Positions 17,108 to 24,801 of a stretch of 64,000 bases of DNA are shown here, piece after piece. Position numbers and translations under genes: made by a program. Numbering within the stretch: the stretch's first letter is position 1; every line of letters begins with the position of its first letter. The notes under the pieces are model-generated. The model was not told the DNA's origin. It worked only from the letters and a program-made list of their open reading frames with translations, and did not search any database. This DNA comes from Allofournierella sp. (lineage in GTDB: Bacteria; Bacillota; Clostridia; Oscillospirales; Ruminococcaceae): the NCBI GenBank assembly GCA_020025635.1, contig JAHHRU010000004.1:62001-126000 (forward strand), given 5' to 3'.

Positions 17108-17782
17108 TTATCTTCCTTCCCCTGCGCACATGCAGCCAACCGTTTTCAAGATCAGCTGCATATCCAGAAGGAAATTCCGATGTTCAATATACTCTATATC
17201 CAGTGCGACCCACTCATCGAAGGTGAGGTCGTTGCGCTTGGGCTGCACCTGCCAGATGCAGGTAAGCCCCGGACGAACCGAGAGCCGCAGCATCTGGTAC
17301 TCGTTATATTCAGCCACCTCTTTGGGGATCGGCGGACGGGGGCCGACTATACTCATATCGCCTTTCAAAACGTTCCAAAGCTGCGGCAGCTCGTCCAAAC
17401 TTGTTTTGCGGATGAACTTACCAATTCGGGTGATTCTGGGATCATCCTTCATTTTAAAGGCAGGACCATCCATTTCATTTTGTTCCTTCAATGACTCCAA
17501 CAGCTCTTCTGCGTTTGTCACCATGCTTCGAAATTTGTAAAACTTAAATTCCTCTCCGTTTTTCCCTACTCTGTCCTGACTAAAAATAGGGCTTCCTTTG
17601 GGATCATCCATAAAAATAAGTATTGCCAAAATTACGAACAAAGGGCTGAGCACGATCAACGCTGCAAGACTGGCCAAAATATCAAAAAGCCGCTTACAGA
17701 ACAAATATCCTTTTCCTTCGCTGATTTTGAGCACAGGCACATCAAGCTCACTACCGCAAGGATTTACCGTTTGATTCGCCAC
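17108..17782 (-). CDS. bacterial sugar transferase (initiating glycosyl-phosphate transferase)
   Basis: Member of the polyprenyl-phosphate sugar-1-phosphate transferase family (PF02397, WcaJ/PglC/EpsL-like). These load the first sugar onto undecaprenyl phosphate for capsule, exopolysaccharide or glycoprotein synthesis. Visible features are CKRLFDILASLAALIVLSPLF (re-entrant membrane helix), FYKFRSM, the catalytic region RKTSLDELPQLWNVLKGDM, VGPRPP, and RPGLTCIWQV. There is a single N-terminal membrane segment, so it is the short form (224 residues). The frame is open to an ATG at 17845, but the GTG at 17782 has GAGGG 6 nt upstream, unlike the ATG. No other polysaccharide gene is nearby. It lies in the low-G+C segment between the tRNA duplications. 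Confidence 0.9.
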   Translation of the reverse strand: MANQTVNPCGSELDVPVLKISEGKGYLFCKRLFDILASLAALIVLSPLFVILAILIFMDDPKGSPIFSQDRVGKNGEEFKFYKFRSMVTNAEELLESLKEQNEMDGPAFKMKDDPRITRIGKFIRKTSLDELPQLWNVLKGDMSIVGPRPPIPKEVAEYNEYQMLRLSVRPGLTCIWQVQPKRNDLTFDEWVALDIEYIEHRNFLLDMQLILKTVGCMCAGEGR

Positions 17783-17801
17783 CAGTATCCCTCTTTCTTT
17801 C

Positions 17802-18020
17802 TTAATATAGCATATTTTTACGCCGTTTGTTTGGCTTTGCCGCATTTGTTATATCTGCAATACCCCAAAGTTGAGCCCATATGGAGCCCCTTGTGCTGGG
17901 AAGCGATCTGCTGATCATGAAACAGCACAAGCATAAAAACTCCTGCACTCCGTCTTTACAGATCCGATTTTCACTTTGTTCAAAAGTACAAATCCATGCA
18001 TTTTTAATATCCGAATGCAT
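17802..18020 (-). CDS. possible 72-residue leader ORF upstream of the sugar transferase
   Basis: Begins at ATG 18020 with AGGAGA 4 nt upstream, about 16 nt after the predicted transcription start, and ends 19 nt before the sugar transferase GTG. The product (MHSDIKNAWICTFEQSENR...) is rich in Cys and Ser, has a basic end KPNKRRKNMLY, and resembles nothing I recognise. It may be a translated leader that couples to the downstream gene, or a chance frame. Confidence 0.3.
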   Translation of the reverse strand: MHSDIKNAWICTFEQSENRICKDGVQEFLCLCCFMISRSLPSTRGSIWAQLWGIADITNAAKPNKRRKNMLY

Positions 18021-18042
18021 TTCTCTCCTGCACATGTTAATG

Positions 18043-18084
18043 ATTATAGTTTATAGCACTGCAAAGGTCAACTTTTGCAGTGCT
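18043..18084 (-). promoter_or_regulatory. promoter with palindromic operator for the sugar transferase
   Basis: On the minus strand TTGACC (18066-18071), 17-nt spacer, perfect TATAAT (18043-18048). An 11-bp perfect inverted repeat, AGCACTGCAAA (18055-18065) with TTTGCAGTGCT (18074-18084), is centred on the -35 hexamer. This arrangement suggests a dimeric regulator that blocks or positions RNA polymerase. Confidence 0.75.
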
Positions 18085-18676
18085 GTAAATCCGCACAGCA
18101 GACGCATTTTGGATGGTCTGTTTTTCTGAGTTTGTATGCAATTTGTTCATTTTTCTAACACATCTTCCCTATTTATACTGCATTTGGTGCAGTATTCTTT
18201 CCACTCTCCACAAAGCTGACAGCATTCTAAGATTTTTTTGCACTTTTTTCTCCAAATTTGTAACTCTCCGTTTTGATGTCAAACAGTGTCCGGAATCATG
18301 CCATTGCGCGCGCTGAAAGTAACACTTATTTCTTCACTTCGCCCAAGCCTCAGCACCTGTTTTCGGGGGCAAATTCAAGTTTTCTGTATGGTACACGAAA
18401 AGTACAATTATACAAACCAGCATTTTTCTTCGGTATGAATTCATATGAAAATTTAATCCGGCAAATCTTCTGTCCGGCGTATGAATTTTCATCCGGCATT
18501 CTCTGTTTCTTTCTTGTATGGGGCAGGGTGCGGGTCAAAGTGACAATGATCGTTTTTCCTCGCTTGGGGTGCAGCCTCCTGCATAAAATCGGCTTTGCCT
18601 GTAAACAAAGAAAAATCCGCTTTTTTCAATGCTCCAGCTTGGCAAAAAACTTCACCATCCACAGACAGGGGCTTTC
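18085..18676. other. gene-free AT-rich region inside the island
   Basis: About 590 bp with no frame of convincing composition and no recognised RNA. It is visibly AT-rich with many T-runs. Short frames present on both strands have no ribosome site and no recognisable product. It may be degenerated former coding DNA. Confidence 0.5.
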
Positions 18677-18705
18677 TTGACACATCCGCTTTGCGATGGT
18701 ATGAT
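18677..18705 (+). promoter_or_regulatory. promoter for the HAD gene
   Basis: TTGACA (18677-18682), 17-nt spacer, TATGAT (18700-18705). The predicted start near 18712 gives a leader of about 170 nt. Confidence 0.7.
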
Positions 18706-18820
18706 AAATCCAATTTAGCCAAAAGCGGTAAAGATTCATGTATATGTATTACGTTTTTGAGAAAAAACAGAAGCTTTGGTCAGCATGGCCATTGTTAAAA
18801 TACGATTAACATGAGTCCGC

Positions 18821-18854
18821 AGATAAGGCGCAGGCCGAAGCCTGCGCCTTATCT
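18821..18854 (+). other. strong hairpin in the HAD gene leader
   Basis: A 14-bp perfect stem (AGATAAGGCGCAGG with CCTGCGCCTTATCT) and a 6-nt loop sits 30 nt before the HAD start and 17 nt before its GGGGGTG ribosome site. No T-run follows on either strand, so it is not a standard terminator. On the minus strand it would carry a cUUCGg loop. Confidence 0.6.
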
Positions 18855-18883
18855 GTATCATATACTAAAGTGGGGGTGTGATC

Positions 18884-19525
18884 ATGGATAACAAATGCTG
18901 GACTGAAAACATACAGTGGCTGTTCTTCGACATTGGCTCTACGCTGATCGATGAAGAAGCTGCCTATGATCACCGTATCAAAGATATGATTGCAGGAACT
19001 GCATTGGTATTCGAGGAAGTCTATAATAAGCGTTTAGAGTTTGCGCAGGATGGTCTTGACGGCAATTCTGAAATTATTTCCTATTATGGGCTGATGAAGA
19101 CACCCTGGCACACGGAAGACGAGCGGTTATACCCTACTGTAACCAGTGTGCTGGAATACTTGAGGAATCGCGGGTACAAACTGGGAATTATTGCAAATCA
19201 AGCTCCTGGCTTAGCCGATCGGTTAAGCCATTGGGGCATCGCCGATTATTTCAGCATCATTGCATCATCCTCCGAAATGGGAGCTTCAAAACCCGATCCA
19301 ATAATATTTGAAAAAGCACTCTCCATGGCACAATGTGAACCATGTAATGCCGCGATGATCGGGGATCGCTTGGATAACGACATTGTTCCGGCAAAGCAAT
19401 TGGCGATGCAAACGGTTTGGGTCCGCACAGGCCTGGCTTCTTGTCAGCCCAAAGAATATGGAGCAGAATTTGCAGATCTGACAATTGAGTCGATCAATGA
19501 GTTAACAGATGTATTTACAGGGTAA
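18884..19525 (+). CDS. HAD-superfamily hydrolase
   Basis: A 213-residue haloacid dehalogenase-type phosphatase of the IA kind. Motif I is FFDIGSTLIDEE near residue 16, with nucleophile Asp but the second motif-I Asp replaced (DxGST rather than DxDGT). Motif II is seen around IIANQAPG, motif III at GASKPDPIIFE and motif IV at MIGDRLDNDI. Loss of the second Asp (acid/base) may reduce phosphatase activity. The ATG at 18884 is preferred over an in-frame GTG at 18878 because GGGGGTG then acts as ribosome site. Sampled G+C is low (42% over 18961-19020 against 65% over 22021-22080), in line with foreign origin. The substrate cannot be read from sequence. Confidence 0.87.
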   Translation: MDNKCWTENIQWLFFDIGSTLIDEEAAYDHRIKDMIAGTALVFEEVYNKRLEFAQDGLDGNSEIISYYGLMKTPWHTEDERLYPTVTSVLEYLRNRGYKLGIIANQAPGLADRLSHWGIADYFSIIASSSEMGASKPDPIIFEKALSMAQCEPCNAAMIGDRLDNDIVPAKQLAMQTVWVRTGLASCQPKEYGAEFADLTIESINELTDVFTG

Positions 19526-19728
19526 GTTCTTGCAAATTTTCAAAAGGAAAATTTGATGTCGCTCTTTGCGTGGCATGGACAAAAAGCAGAAAGAGGATCG
19601 CTGAGGGTTTGCAAGGACGGAAGCTGACGATCCTGATCTTCATTGGAAACATCCATGTTTTTCGACAACAAATTTCCTAGGCTAAAAAATAAATCCAATA
19701 TATTCAAAAGTGATTTGGAGATGACGTA

Positions 19729-20730
19729 ATGCAAACCGAAGAAATACAGAAAATCCTAGCAGTATTTGGTCTGACATTTCAGAAAGTAACTGCTTTTTAT
19801 GATACCTCCCATAGTGAAAACGACAAACGCCTGAATTATATACTGGATGACCGTTATGTGTTGAAGCTTCATTCTGCAGGCTCAATTTGGGAAGAGCGGT
19901 TACAGGAAATCAACAGACTGATTGAGCGATACCGTTCAATCGGTGTCTACTGTCCTCGCATGATTCCAACGGTATCCGGTGCACTGTCTTGCCAATACGA
20001 ATTGAATGGTCAGCAGTGCAGCTGCTTTTTAGAGGAGTTCGCTATCTATCCTGTCTGTGAACGGGATGATCAGATAGAGCGCAAAGAGGTCATTGCCCAT
20101 TTGGGATCGTTGGCCGAAAGATACTCCGGAGTTGATCTTTCACAAACCTACGATATGTGGAGTCTGTTTGAATTATCCCCTTTGGATGCACAGGAGGGAA
20201 TCGACGAAAAGCAGGCAAATGCCAATCTGCTGATCGATCACCTGACCCAGGCAGGCCTTCCTTCTTTGGCAGCCAATGTGGCAGCATTCAATGAACGGCT
20301 TCGCAAAGAGATCCAAAAGAATTTTCGAAAGCTGCCCCGGTGTGTCTATCAAGGGGACCTTAATTGTACGAATTACCTGCAAAAGGATAATCATTTCGCA
20401 GGACTGATCGATTTCAATCTGTCCGGTACTGATGTCAATGTCAACGAATTTGTCAACGAAACAAACTGGTTTGCTTCAACAGAAGAGTTTGATAAAATGA
20501 GTGTCTCTGAAATTCTGTCCCACATGGATGCCAAGCAGTCTGAGTATCTGAATGTGATTTTGGCAAATTATTCTCTGAATCCTTTGGAGAAGGAAATGCT
20601 TCCTTATTTCAAGGGAATCTGTGACCTGTTTCAGTATCCCAATGTCTGCCGGATCATCAAATGGCTGCAGGACGATGCGCGTAAAGAAAAAGCGGTTAAA
20701 CTGATTGAAGGGATCCTGCAAAAGATTTAA
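19729..20730 (+). CDS. APH/choline-kinase-like phosphotransferase
   Basis: A 333-residue protein-kinase-fold small-molecule phosphotransferase. The N-lobe has RYVLKLHSAG (candidate ATP-binding Lys). The C-lobe has the Brenner-like motif VYQGDLNCTNYL near residue 205 and LIDFNLSG about 20 residues later. The family consensus is HGDxxxxN followed by a metal-binding D; here the first His is Gln while the catalytic Asp, Asn and later Asp are kept. The substrate could be an aminoglycoside, a sugar, homoserine or choline; no specificity motif is recognised. The ATG at 19729 follows TTGGAG with 8-nt spacing. It lies 203 nt after the HAD gene on the same strand; no clear promoter is seen in between. 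Confidence 0.8.
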   Translation: MQTEEIQKILAVFGLTFQKVTAFYDTSHSENDKRLNYILDDRYVLKLHSAGSIWEERLQEINRLIERYRSIGVYCPRMIPTVSGALSCQYELNGQQCSCFLEEFAIYPVCERDDQIERKEVIAHLGSLAERYSGVDLSQTYDMWSLFELSPLDAQEGIDEKQANANLLIDHLTQAGLPSLAANVAAFNERLRKEIQKNFRKLPRCVYQGDLNCTNYLQKDNHFAGLIDFNLSGTDVNVNEFVNETNWFASTEEFDKMSVSEILSHMDAKQSEYLNVILANYSLNPLEKEMLPYFKGICDLFQYPNVCRIIKWLQDDARKEKAVKLIEGILQKI

Positions 20731-20744
20731 AAACGCAACATAAA

Positions 20745-20772
20745 AAGAGTGTGAGTCAGAAATCACGCTCTT
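20745..20772 (+). terminator. weak terminator after the phosphotransferase
   Basis: A 10-bp stem, AAGAGTGTGA with TCACGCTCTT (one G-T pair), is followed by ATTTA, 14 nt after the stop codon. The T-run is short. Confidence 0.5.
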
Positions 20773-20818
20773 ATTTACACCACGGTTTTTTAGTCGCTTT
20801 TGTATCTGCACACATAGC

Positions 20819-20852
20819 AAAACACCCTGAAAGCAGAGCTTTCAGGGTGTTT
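20819..20852 (-). terminator. terminator of the second tRNA pair
   Basis: Inverted repeat AACACCCTGAAAG with CTTTCAGGGTGTTT, just 3' of the second tRNA-Thr on the minus strand, ending in a T4 run. It differs in sequence from the terminator of the first pair. Confidence 0.75.
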
Positions 20853-20854
20853 TA

Positions 20855-20930
<76 letters not shown>

Positions 20931-20933
20931 ATA

Positions 20934-21010
20934 TGGCGACCCGGATGAGGCTCGAACTCACGACCTCTAGCGTGACAGGCTAGCGTTCTAACCAACTGAA
21001 CTACCGGGCC
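20934..21010 (-). tRNA. tRNA-Asp (GTC anticodon), copy 2
   Basis: Exact duplicate of the gene at 16660-16736, promoter-proximal in the second pair. Confidence 0.97.
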
Positions 21011-21033
21011 ACATCGCATTGGCGACGCTGTTT

Positions 21034-21062
21034 ATTATATCGCGTAAAAGAGCACTTGTCAA
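21034..21062 (-). promoter_or_regulatory. promoter of the second tRNA pair
   Basis: Perfect TTGACA (21057-21062) and TATAAT (21034-21039) on the minus strand with a 17-nt spacer. The spacer sequence differs from that of copy 1. Confidence 0.88.
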
Positions 21063-21119
21063 CACTTTTCTTTCATTTTTTCAAAAACTTTTTCTTGTCG
21101 AATTTTTTCAAATTCCCTA

Positions 21120-21148
21120 TTGACTTTTCCCTCATTTTTCCGTATACT
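21120..21148 (+). promoter_or_regulatory. promoter of tRNA-Trp
   Basis: TTGACT (21120-21125), 17-nt spacer, TATACT (21143-21148), starting about 14 nt upstream of the tRNA. Confidence 0.85.
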
Positions 21149-21168
21149 AATAAGGCACTCGAAAATAA

Positions 21169-21244
21169 AGGGGTATAGCTCAGCTGGTAGAGCAGCGGTC
21201 TCCAAAACCGCGTGCCGAGGGTTCGAATCCTTCTGCCCCTGCCA
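21169..21244 (+). tRNA. tRNA-Trp (CCA anticodon)
   Basis: A 76-nt cloverleaf. The acceptor AGGGGTA pairs with TGCCCCT (one T-G pair), the D arm is TAGCTCAGCTGGTAGAGC, the anticodon arm CGGTCTCCAAAACCG has CCA in the loop, the T arm is GAGGGTTCGAATCCTTC, and 3' CCA is encoded. Confidence 0.96.
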
Positions 21245-21250
21245 AAATCA

Positions 21251-21281
21251 CAGTCTCCGCAAAAGCGGAGGCTGTTTTTTT
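21251..21281 (+). terminator. terminator of tRNA-Trp
   Basis: A 10-bp stem, CAGTCTCCGC with GCGGAGGCTG (one T-G pair), AAAA loop and seven T. Confidence 0.88.
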
Positions 21282-21363
21282 ATATTCCTCCGTTTCTTTC
21301 TGTGCTATACTCATATTGAAAAAAGCTTCCCGGGCGCTTCCGGGTGAAAAGAGGTTTTGCATT

Positions 21364-22737
21364 ATGGAGATCCATTCGCTGACCGAACGCCAGCGTTCTT
21401 ATTTTTCAAGCGGCAAAACATTGCCGGTCAAAACCCGGCTGGATGCACTCAAGGCCCTCAAGGCCTACATTCAAAAGGAAGAAGACTCGCTCAAAAGTGC
21501 CTTGCAGGAGGACCTGAACAAATCCGGGTTTGAAAGCTATTTGTGCGAGATCGGCCTTATACTGGATGAACTGAATTACACCATCCGCAGTTTAACAAAA
21601 TGGGCAAAGCCCAGGCGGGTGCCCACTCCCCTTGCCCAATTCCCCGCCCGCAGCTTTCTTTTGCACGAGCCTTACGGCCTCACCCTCATTCTGGCACCCT
21701 GGAACTATCCGCTGCTGCTGTGCCTTGATCCGCTCATCGGGGCGGTGGCCGCCGGGAACTGTGCGATCATAAAGCCCAGTGAGGATGCGCCTGCCGTGAG
21801 CCGGGCCCTTGCCAAAATGATCGCAGCGGTGTTCCCGCCGGAATGGGTCACCGTGGCGGAGGGCGGCCGCGAAACCAGCAGCGCCCTTCTGGACGAACGC
21901 TTTGACTTTATCTTTTTTACCGGCGGCACTTCGGTTGGCCGCATCGTGATGGAAAAAGCCAGCGCTCACCTGACCCCGGTACTGCTGGAGCTGGGCGGCA
22001 AAAGCCCGGTGATCGTGGACAAAACCGCCGACCTCCCGCTCACTGCCCGGCGCATTGCCTTTGGCAAGCTGCTGAACGCCGGCCAGACCTGTGTTGCCCC
22101 AGACTACGTTCTGGTGGATGCTTCGGTAAAAGAGCCGCTCACCGCTCTTTTGCAAAAGGAATTTGCGGCCATGCTTGGGCCGGACCCGCTTCACAACCCG
22201 GATTTTGTGCGCATTGTGAACCGCCACCACTTTGATCGACTGTGCGGCCTTTTGGAAGGCGAAACCATCCTGTACGGCGGCCGCAGCCGGGCGGACGAGC
22301 GTTCCGGCTGGGTGGAGCCCACCCTGGTGGAAGGCTCGGCTCACTGCAAGCTCATGCAGGAAGAAATCTTTGGGCCCATCCTGCCGATTTTGCCGGTGCA
22401 AGACCTGGAAGAAGCCATCCATTTTGTAAATAGCCGCGAAAAGCCGCTGGCACTTTACCTCTTCACCCGGGATCGCTCCGCCGAAAACGCAGTCCTGAGC
22501 CGGTGCAGCTTTGGCGGCGGCTGTGTAAATGATACCATCATCCATCTTGCCAGCCACCACATGGGCTTTGGCGGTGTGGGTTCCAGCGGCATGGGCAGCT
22601 ATCACGGCGAGCGCAGCTTTCTTGCGTTCAGCCATGAAAAAAGCATGGTGAAAAAGGCGCTTTGGCTGGATCTTCCCATGCGGTATTTCCCCTTTACAAC
22701 GCAAAAAGAAAAACTGGTCCGCTTCTTTTTAAAGTAA
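21364..22737 (+). CDS. aldehyde dehydrogenase family protein
   Basis: NAD(P)-dependent aldehyde dehydrogenase of 457 residues, in the short class-3-like group that includes YwdH and fatty or aryl aldehyde dehydrogenases. Motifs in order are LAPWNYPLLL (cofactor-binding region), FFTGGTSVGR, LELGGKSPVIV (catalytic Glu), NAGQTCVAPDYV (catalytic Cys) and EEIFGPILP. The C-terminal end MRYFPFTTQKEKLVRFFLK is hydrophobic and basic, as in membrane-associated members. The ATG at 21364 has AAGAGG 8 nt upstream, so the upstream in-frame extension to 21316 is unlikely to be translated. The substrate aldehyde is not determinable. Confidence 0.92.
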   Translation: MEIHSLTERQRSYFSSGKTLPVKTRLDALKALKAYIQKEEDSLKSALQEDLNKSGFESYLCEIGLILDELNYTIRSLTKWAKPRRVPTPLAQFPARSFLLHEPYGLTLILAPWNYPLLLCLDPLIGAVAAGNCAIIKPSEDAPAVSRALAKMIAAVFPPEWVTVAEGGRETSSALLDERFDFIFFTGGTSVGRIVMEKASAHLTPVLLELGGKSPVIVDKTADLPLTARRIAFGKLLNAGQTCVAPDYVLVDASVKEPLTALLQKEFAAMLGPDPLHNPDFVRIVNRHHFDRLCGLLEGETILYGGRSRADERSGWVEPTLVEGSAHCKLMQEEIFGPILPILPVQDLEEAIHFVNSREKPLALYLFTRDRSAENAVLSRCSFGGGCVNDTIIHLASHHMGFGGVGSSGMGSYHGERSFLAFSHEKSMVKKALWLDLPMRYFPFTTQKEKLVRFFLK

Positions 22738-22745
22738 GCCCCTTT

Positions 22746-22777
22746 GCCCGGAGAGTTCAGTTCTCCGGGCTTTTTTT
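22746..22777 (+). terminator. terminator after the aldehyde dehydrogenase
   Basis: A 9-bp stem, GCCCGGAGA with TCTCCGGGC, is followed by seven T. Confidence 0.9.
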
Positions 22778-22787
22778 GAAAAAACAG

Positions 22788-22849
22788 TTGACAGTGTGTA
22801 TATCTGTGTATATACTGTGTATATCGGATATGTACAGTCCGATATACAC
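22788..22849 (+). promoter_or_regulatory. promoter and palindromic operator of the GntR/ABC operon
   Basis: TTGACA (22788-22793), 17-nt spacer, TATACT (22811-22816), immediately followed by a perfect 12-bp inverted repeat, GTGTATATCGGA (22817-22828) with TCCGATATACAC (22838-22849). GTGTATAT half-sites also recur in the spacer. The position over the start site fits autorepression by the GntR-type product of the first gene. Confidence 0.85.
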
Positions 22850-22874
22850 TCAATCACTTGAAAGGATGTTCCTG

Positions 22875-23249
22875 ATGGAGATCTACATCAGCAATTCCAG
22901 CCCAAAACCTCTGTATGAACAGATCGCCGAACAAATCACCGGCGCTGTTCTGGACGGCCGCCTGAAGGAAAACGAGGCCCTGCCCAGCATCCGGCTTTTG
23001 GCAAAAGAGCTTCGCATCAGCGTTATCACCACCAAACGTGCCTATGAAGATCTGGAAAAGGCAGGTTTCCTTTACACAGTGCCGGGCAAAGGCTGTTTTG
23101 TGGCCGCCCAGAATCCCCAGCTGCACCGGGAGGAAACCCTGAAAAAGGTGGAGGAGAAGCTGAATGAAGCGCTCGCTCTGGCAGCCGCAGGCGGCATCCC
23201 CAAACAGGAGGTTTTGGAAACACTGACCTTTTTACTGGAAGGAGACTGA
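22875..23249 (+). CDS. GntR-family repressor, YtrA type
   Basis: A 124-residue regulator with an N-terminal winged helix (PLYEQIAEQITGAVLDGRL, ALPSIRLLAKELRISVITTKRAYEDLE) and only a short C-terminal helical tail (LKKVEEKLNEALALAAAGG). That is the YtrA subfamily, which typically controls an adjacent ABC transporter and in Bacillus responds to cell-wall antibiotics. The ATG at 22875 has GGATG upstream and starts MEIYISNSSPKPLY. The next gene begins 4 nt after the stop. The palindrome at 22817-22849 is its probable site. Confidence 0.92.
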   Translation: MEIYISNSSPKPLYEQIAEQITGAVLDGRLKENEALPSIRLLAKELRISVITTKRAYEDLEKAGFLYTVPGKGCFVAAQNPQLHREETLKKVEEKLNEALALAAAGGIPKQEVLETLTFLLEGD

Positions 23250-23253
23250 TTCC

Positions 23254-24108
23254 ATGCAAAATGCCATTGAAGTAACCGGGCTGTGCAAGCATTACCCGGA
23301 TTTCTCCCTTGAAAACGTGAGCTTTACCGTGCCAAGCGGCAGCATCGTGGGGTTGATCGGCGAAAACGGTGCCGGCAAAACCACCATCCTGCGGGCAATT
23401 TTAGGGGCATTCCAGCCGGATGGCGGTTCAGTCCGCCTGCTGGGCCATGCCCCCTTTGATGCCGCCGTAAAGCAGCAGATCGGCGTGGTTTTCTCGGATT
23501 CGTTTTTCCCTGAGATCCTCACCGCCCGCCATCTGGGCCGCATCCTTGCCAGCATCCAGCCGGGCTTTGATGCAGAATGCTGGCAGGAGCTTTTATCCCG
23601 GTTTTCTCTGCCGGAGAAAAAGCAGATCAAGGACCTGAGCCTTGGCATGCGCTCCAAGCTGCGGCTGGCGGCGGCGCTCTGCCATCACCCCAGCCTGCTG
23701 ATTTTGGATGAAGCCACCAGCGGTCTTGACCCCATCATGCGGGGCGAGGTGCTGGATATGCTTTGGGAGTTCATTCAGGACGAAGGTCACAGTGTGCTTT
23801 TGAGCACCCACATCACCAGCGATTTGGAAAAGATCGCCGATTCCATCGTATTTCTTCACAAGGGGCAGCTTTTGTTCCAGAAGGATGCGCCGGAGCTTTG
23901 GGAAAGTTACGGGGTGCTGCGCACCGGGCAGGACAAGCTGGACAGCCTTCCCGCTGAGCTGATCGCCGCCCGGCGCACCTCCGCCATGGGTGCCGAGGCC
24001 CTGGTGAACGATCGGCAGAAGGCCGCGGCGCTGCTTTCGGATGCGGTGCTGGACAAAGCCTCTCTTGAAGACATCATGTGCTTTTTAGCCGGGAGGGATG
24101 CAGAATGA
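23254..24108 (+). CDS. ABC transporter ATP-binding protein (YtrB-like)
   Basis: A 284-residue ABC ATPase. Walker A is GENGAGKTTIL near residue 36, the signature is LSLGMRSKLRLAAAL (an LSxGM variant of LSGGQ), Walker B is LLILDEATSGLDP and the switch is LLSTHITSDL. Partner of the permease that overlaps its stop (ATGA). The C-terminal 70 residues after the ATPase core resemble the extension found in multidrug/bacitracin-type exporters. Together with the YtrA-like regulator it is likely an antibiotic- or envelope-stress exporter; the substrate is unknown. Confidence 0.92.
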   Translation: MQNAIEVTGLCKHYPDFSLENVSFTVPSGSIVGLIGENGAGKTTILRAILGAFQPDGGSVRLLGHAPFDAAVKQQIGVVFSDSFFPEILTARHLGRILASIQPGFDAECWQELLSRFSLPEKKQIKDLSLGMRSKLRLAAALCHHPSLLILDEATSGLDPIMRGEVLDMLWEFIQDEGHSVLLSTHITSDLEKIADSIVFLHKGQLLFQKDAPELWESYGVLRTGQDKLDSLPAELIAARRTSAMGAEALVNDRQKAAALLSDAVLDKASLEDIMCFLAGRDAE

Positions 24109-24740
24109 AAGGACTCATTTCAAAGGATTTCTTGCTTTACGGAAAAATTTATGGAAAAGTGTTTCCCTTTTTGATCCTGCTTTTCGCGGCTCTTTCCCTT
24201 GCTACCCCGGGCCTTTCGATTGCCCTGTGCTGGATGCTCACCTTTTACGGTCTTTTGCTTTCCCATTCAGAGCTTGGCTGCAAATGGGATCTTTACACCT
24301 GCGCACTGCCGGTTTCCCGCCGGCAGGTGGTGAGCGCCCGTTTTCTGTTCATCCTTTTGCTTGCCGTTTTGGGTTTTGTTCTTGGATTTGCGGTTGGGAT
24401 CATTCCTGTTCTTTTCAAAGGCGCCCTTACATCGGAGCTTCTGATCGGCTGTTCGGCCACTTTTCTTGTCTGCCTTGCCTTTTGCGGCATTTCCCTTCTG
24501 TTCAACTATAAGTTCGGCCCTGCACAGGCCCGGATCGCCATTACCATTCTCTGCGTTTCGCCTGTTGCCGTTCTGGTGCTTTTGCAGTTCCTAAGCTCTT
24601 CTTTGCCGCTTGAGAGTCTTCTTTTCTGGATCGAAAGCCACGCCTCTCTGCTCCTTGTATGCGGCGCTCTTGCCTGCCCGGTGATTTTCGGGGCATGCTG
24701 GCTTTTCAGCATCCGTGTTCGAGAAAAGCAGGAGCTTTAA
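24105..24740 (+). CDS. ABC-2 type permease
   Basis: A 211-residue membrane protein with about six hydrophobic segments, beginning MKGLISKDFLLYGKIYGKV and including LYTCALPVSRRQVVSARFL, a motif region common in ABC-2 permeases of the ABC-2_trans type. The ATG at 24105 overlaps the ATPase stop by 4 nt, so the two are translationally coupled. The frame extends upstream to 24078 without a ribosome site. Confidence 0.87.
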   Translation: MKGLISKDFLLYGKIYGKVFPFLILLFAALSLATPGLSIALCWMLTFYGLLLSHSELGCKWDLYTCALPVSRRQVVSARFLFILLLAVLGFVLGFAVGIIPVLFKGALTSELLIGCSATFLVCLAFCGISLLFNYKFGPAQARIAITILCVSPVAVLVLLQFLSSSLPLESLLFWIESHASLLLVCGALACPVIFGACWLFSIRVREKQEL

Positions 24741-24744
24741 AAAA

Positions 24745-24797
24745 ACAAAAAACCGCCCCGGCGGACCTTTGCGGGTCTTTCGGGGCAGTTTATTTTT
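24745..24797. terminator. bidirectional terminator between the ABC operon and htpG
   Basis: Arms AACCGCCCCG (24751-24760) and CGGGGCAGTT (24781-24790), with an inner GACC/GGTC pairing, are flanked by T-rich tails on both strands. The flanking genes converge. Confidence 0.85.
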
Positions 24798-24801
24798 ATA
24801 A

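Noticed and set aside
17802..17845. ATG at 17845 as the sugar transferase start
   Set aside because: It has no ribosome site and adds residues not seen in the family; GTG 17782 has GAGGG at proper spacing.
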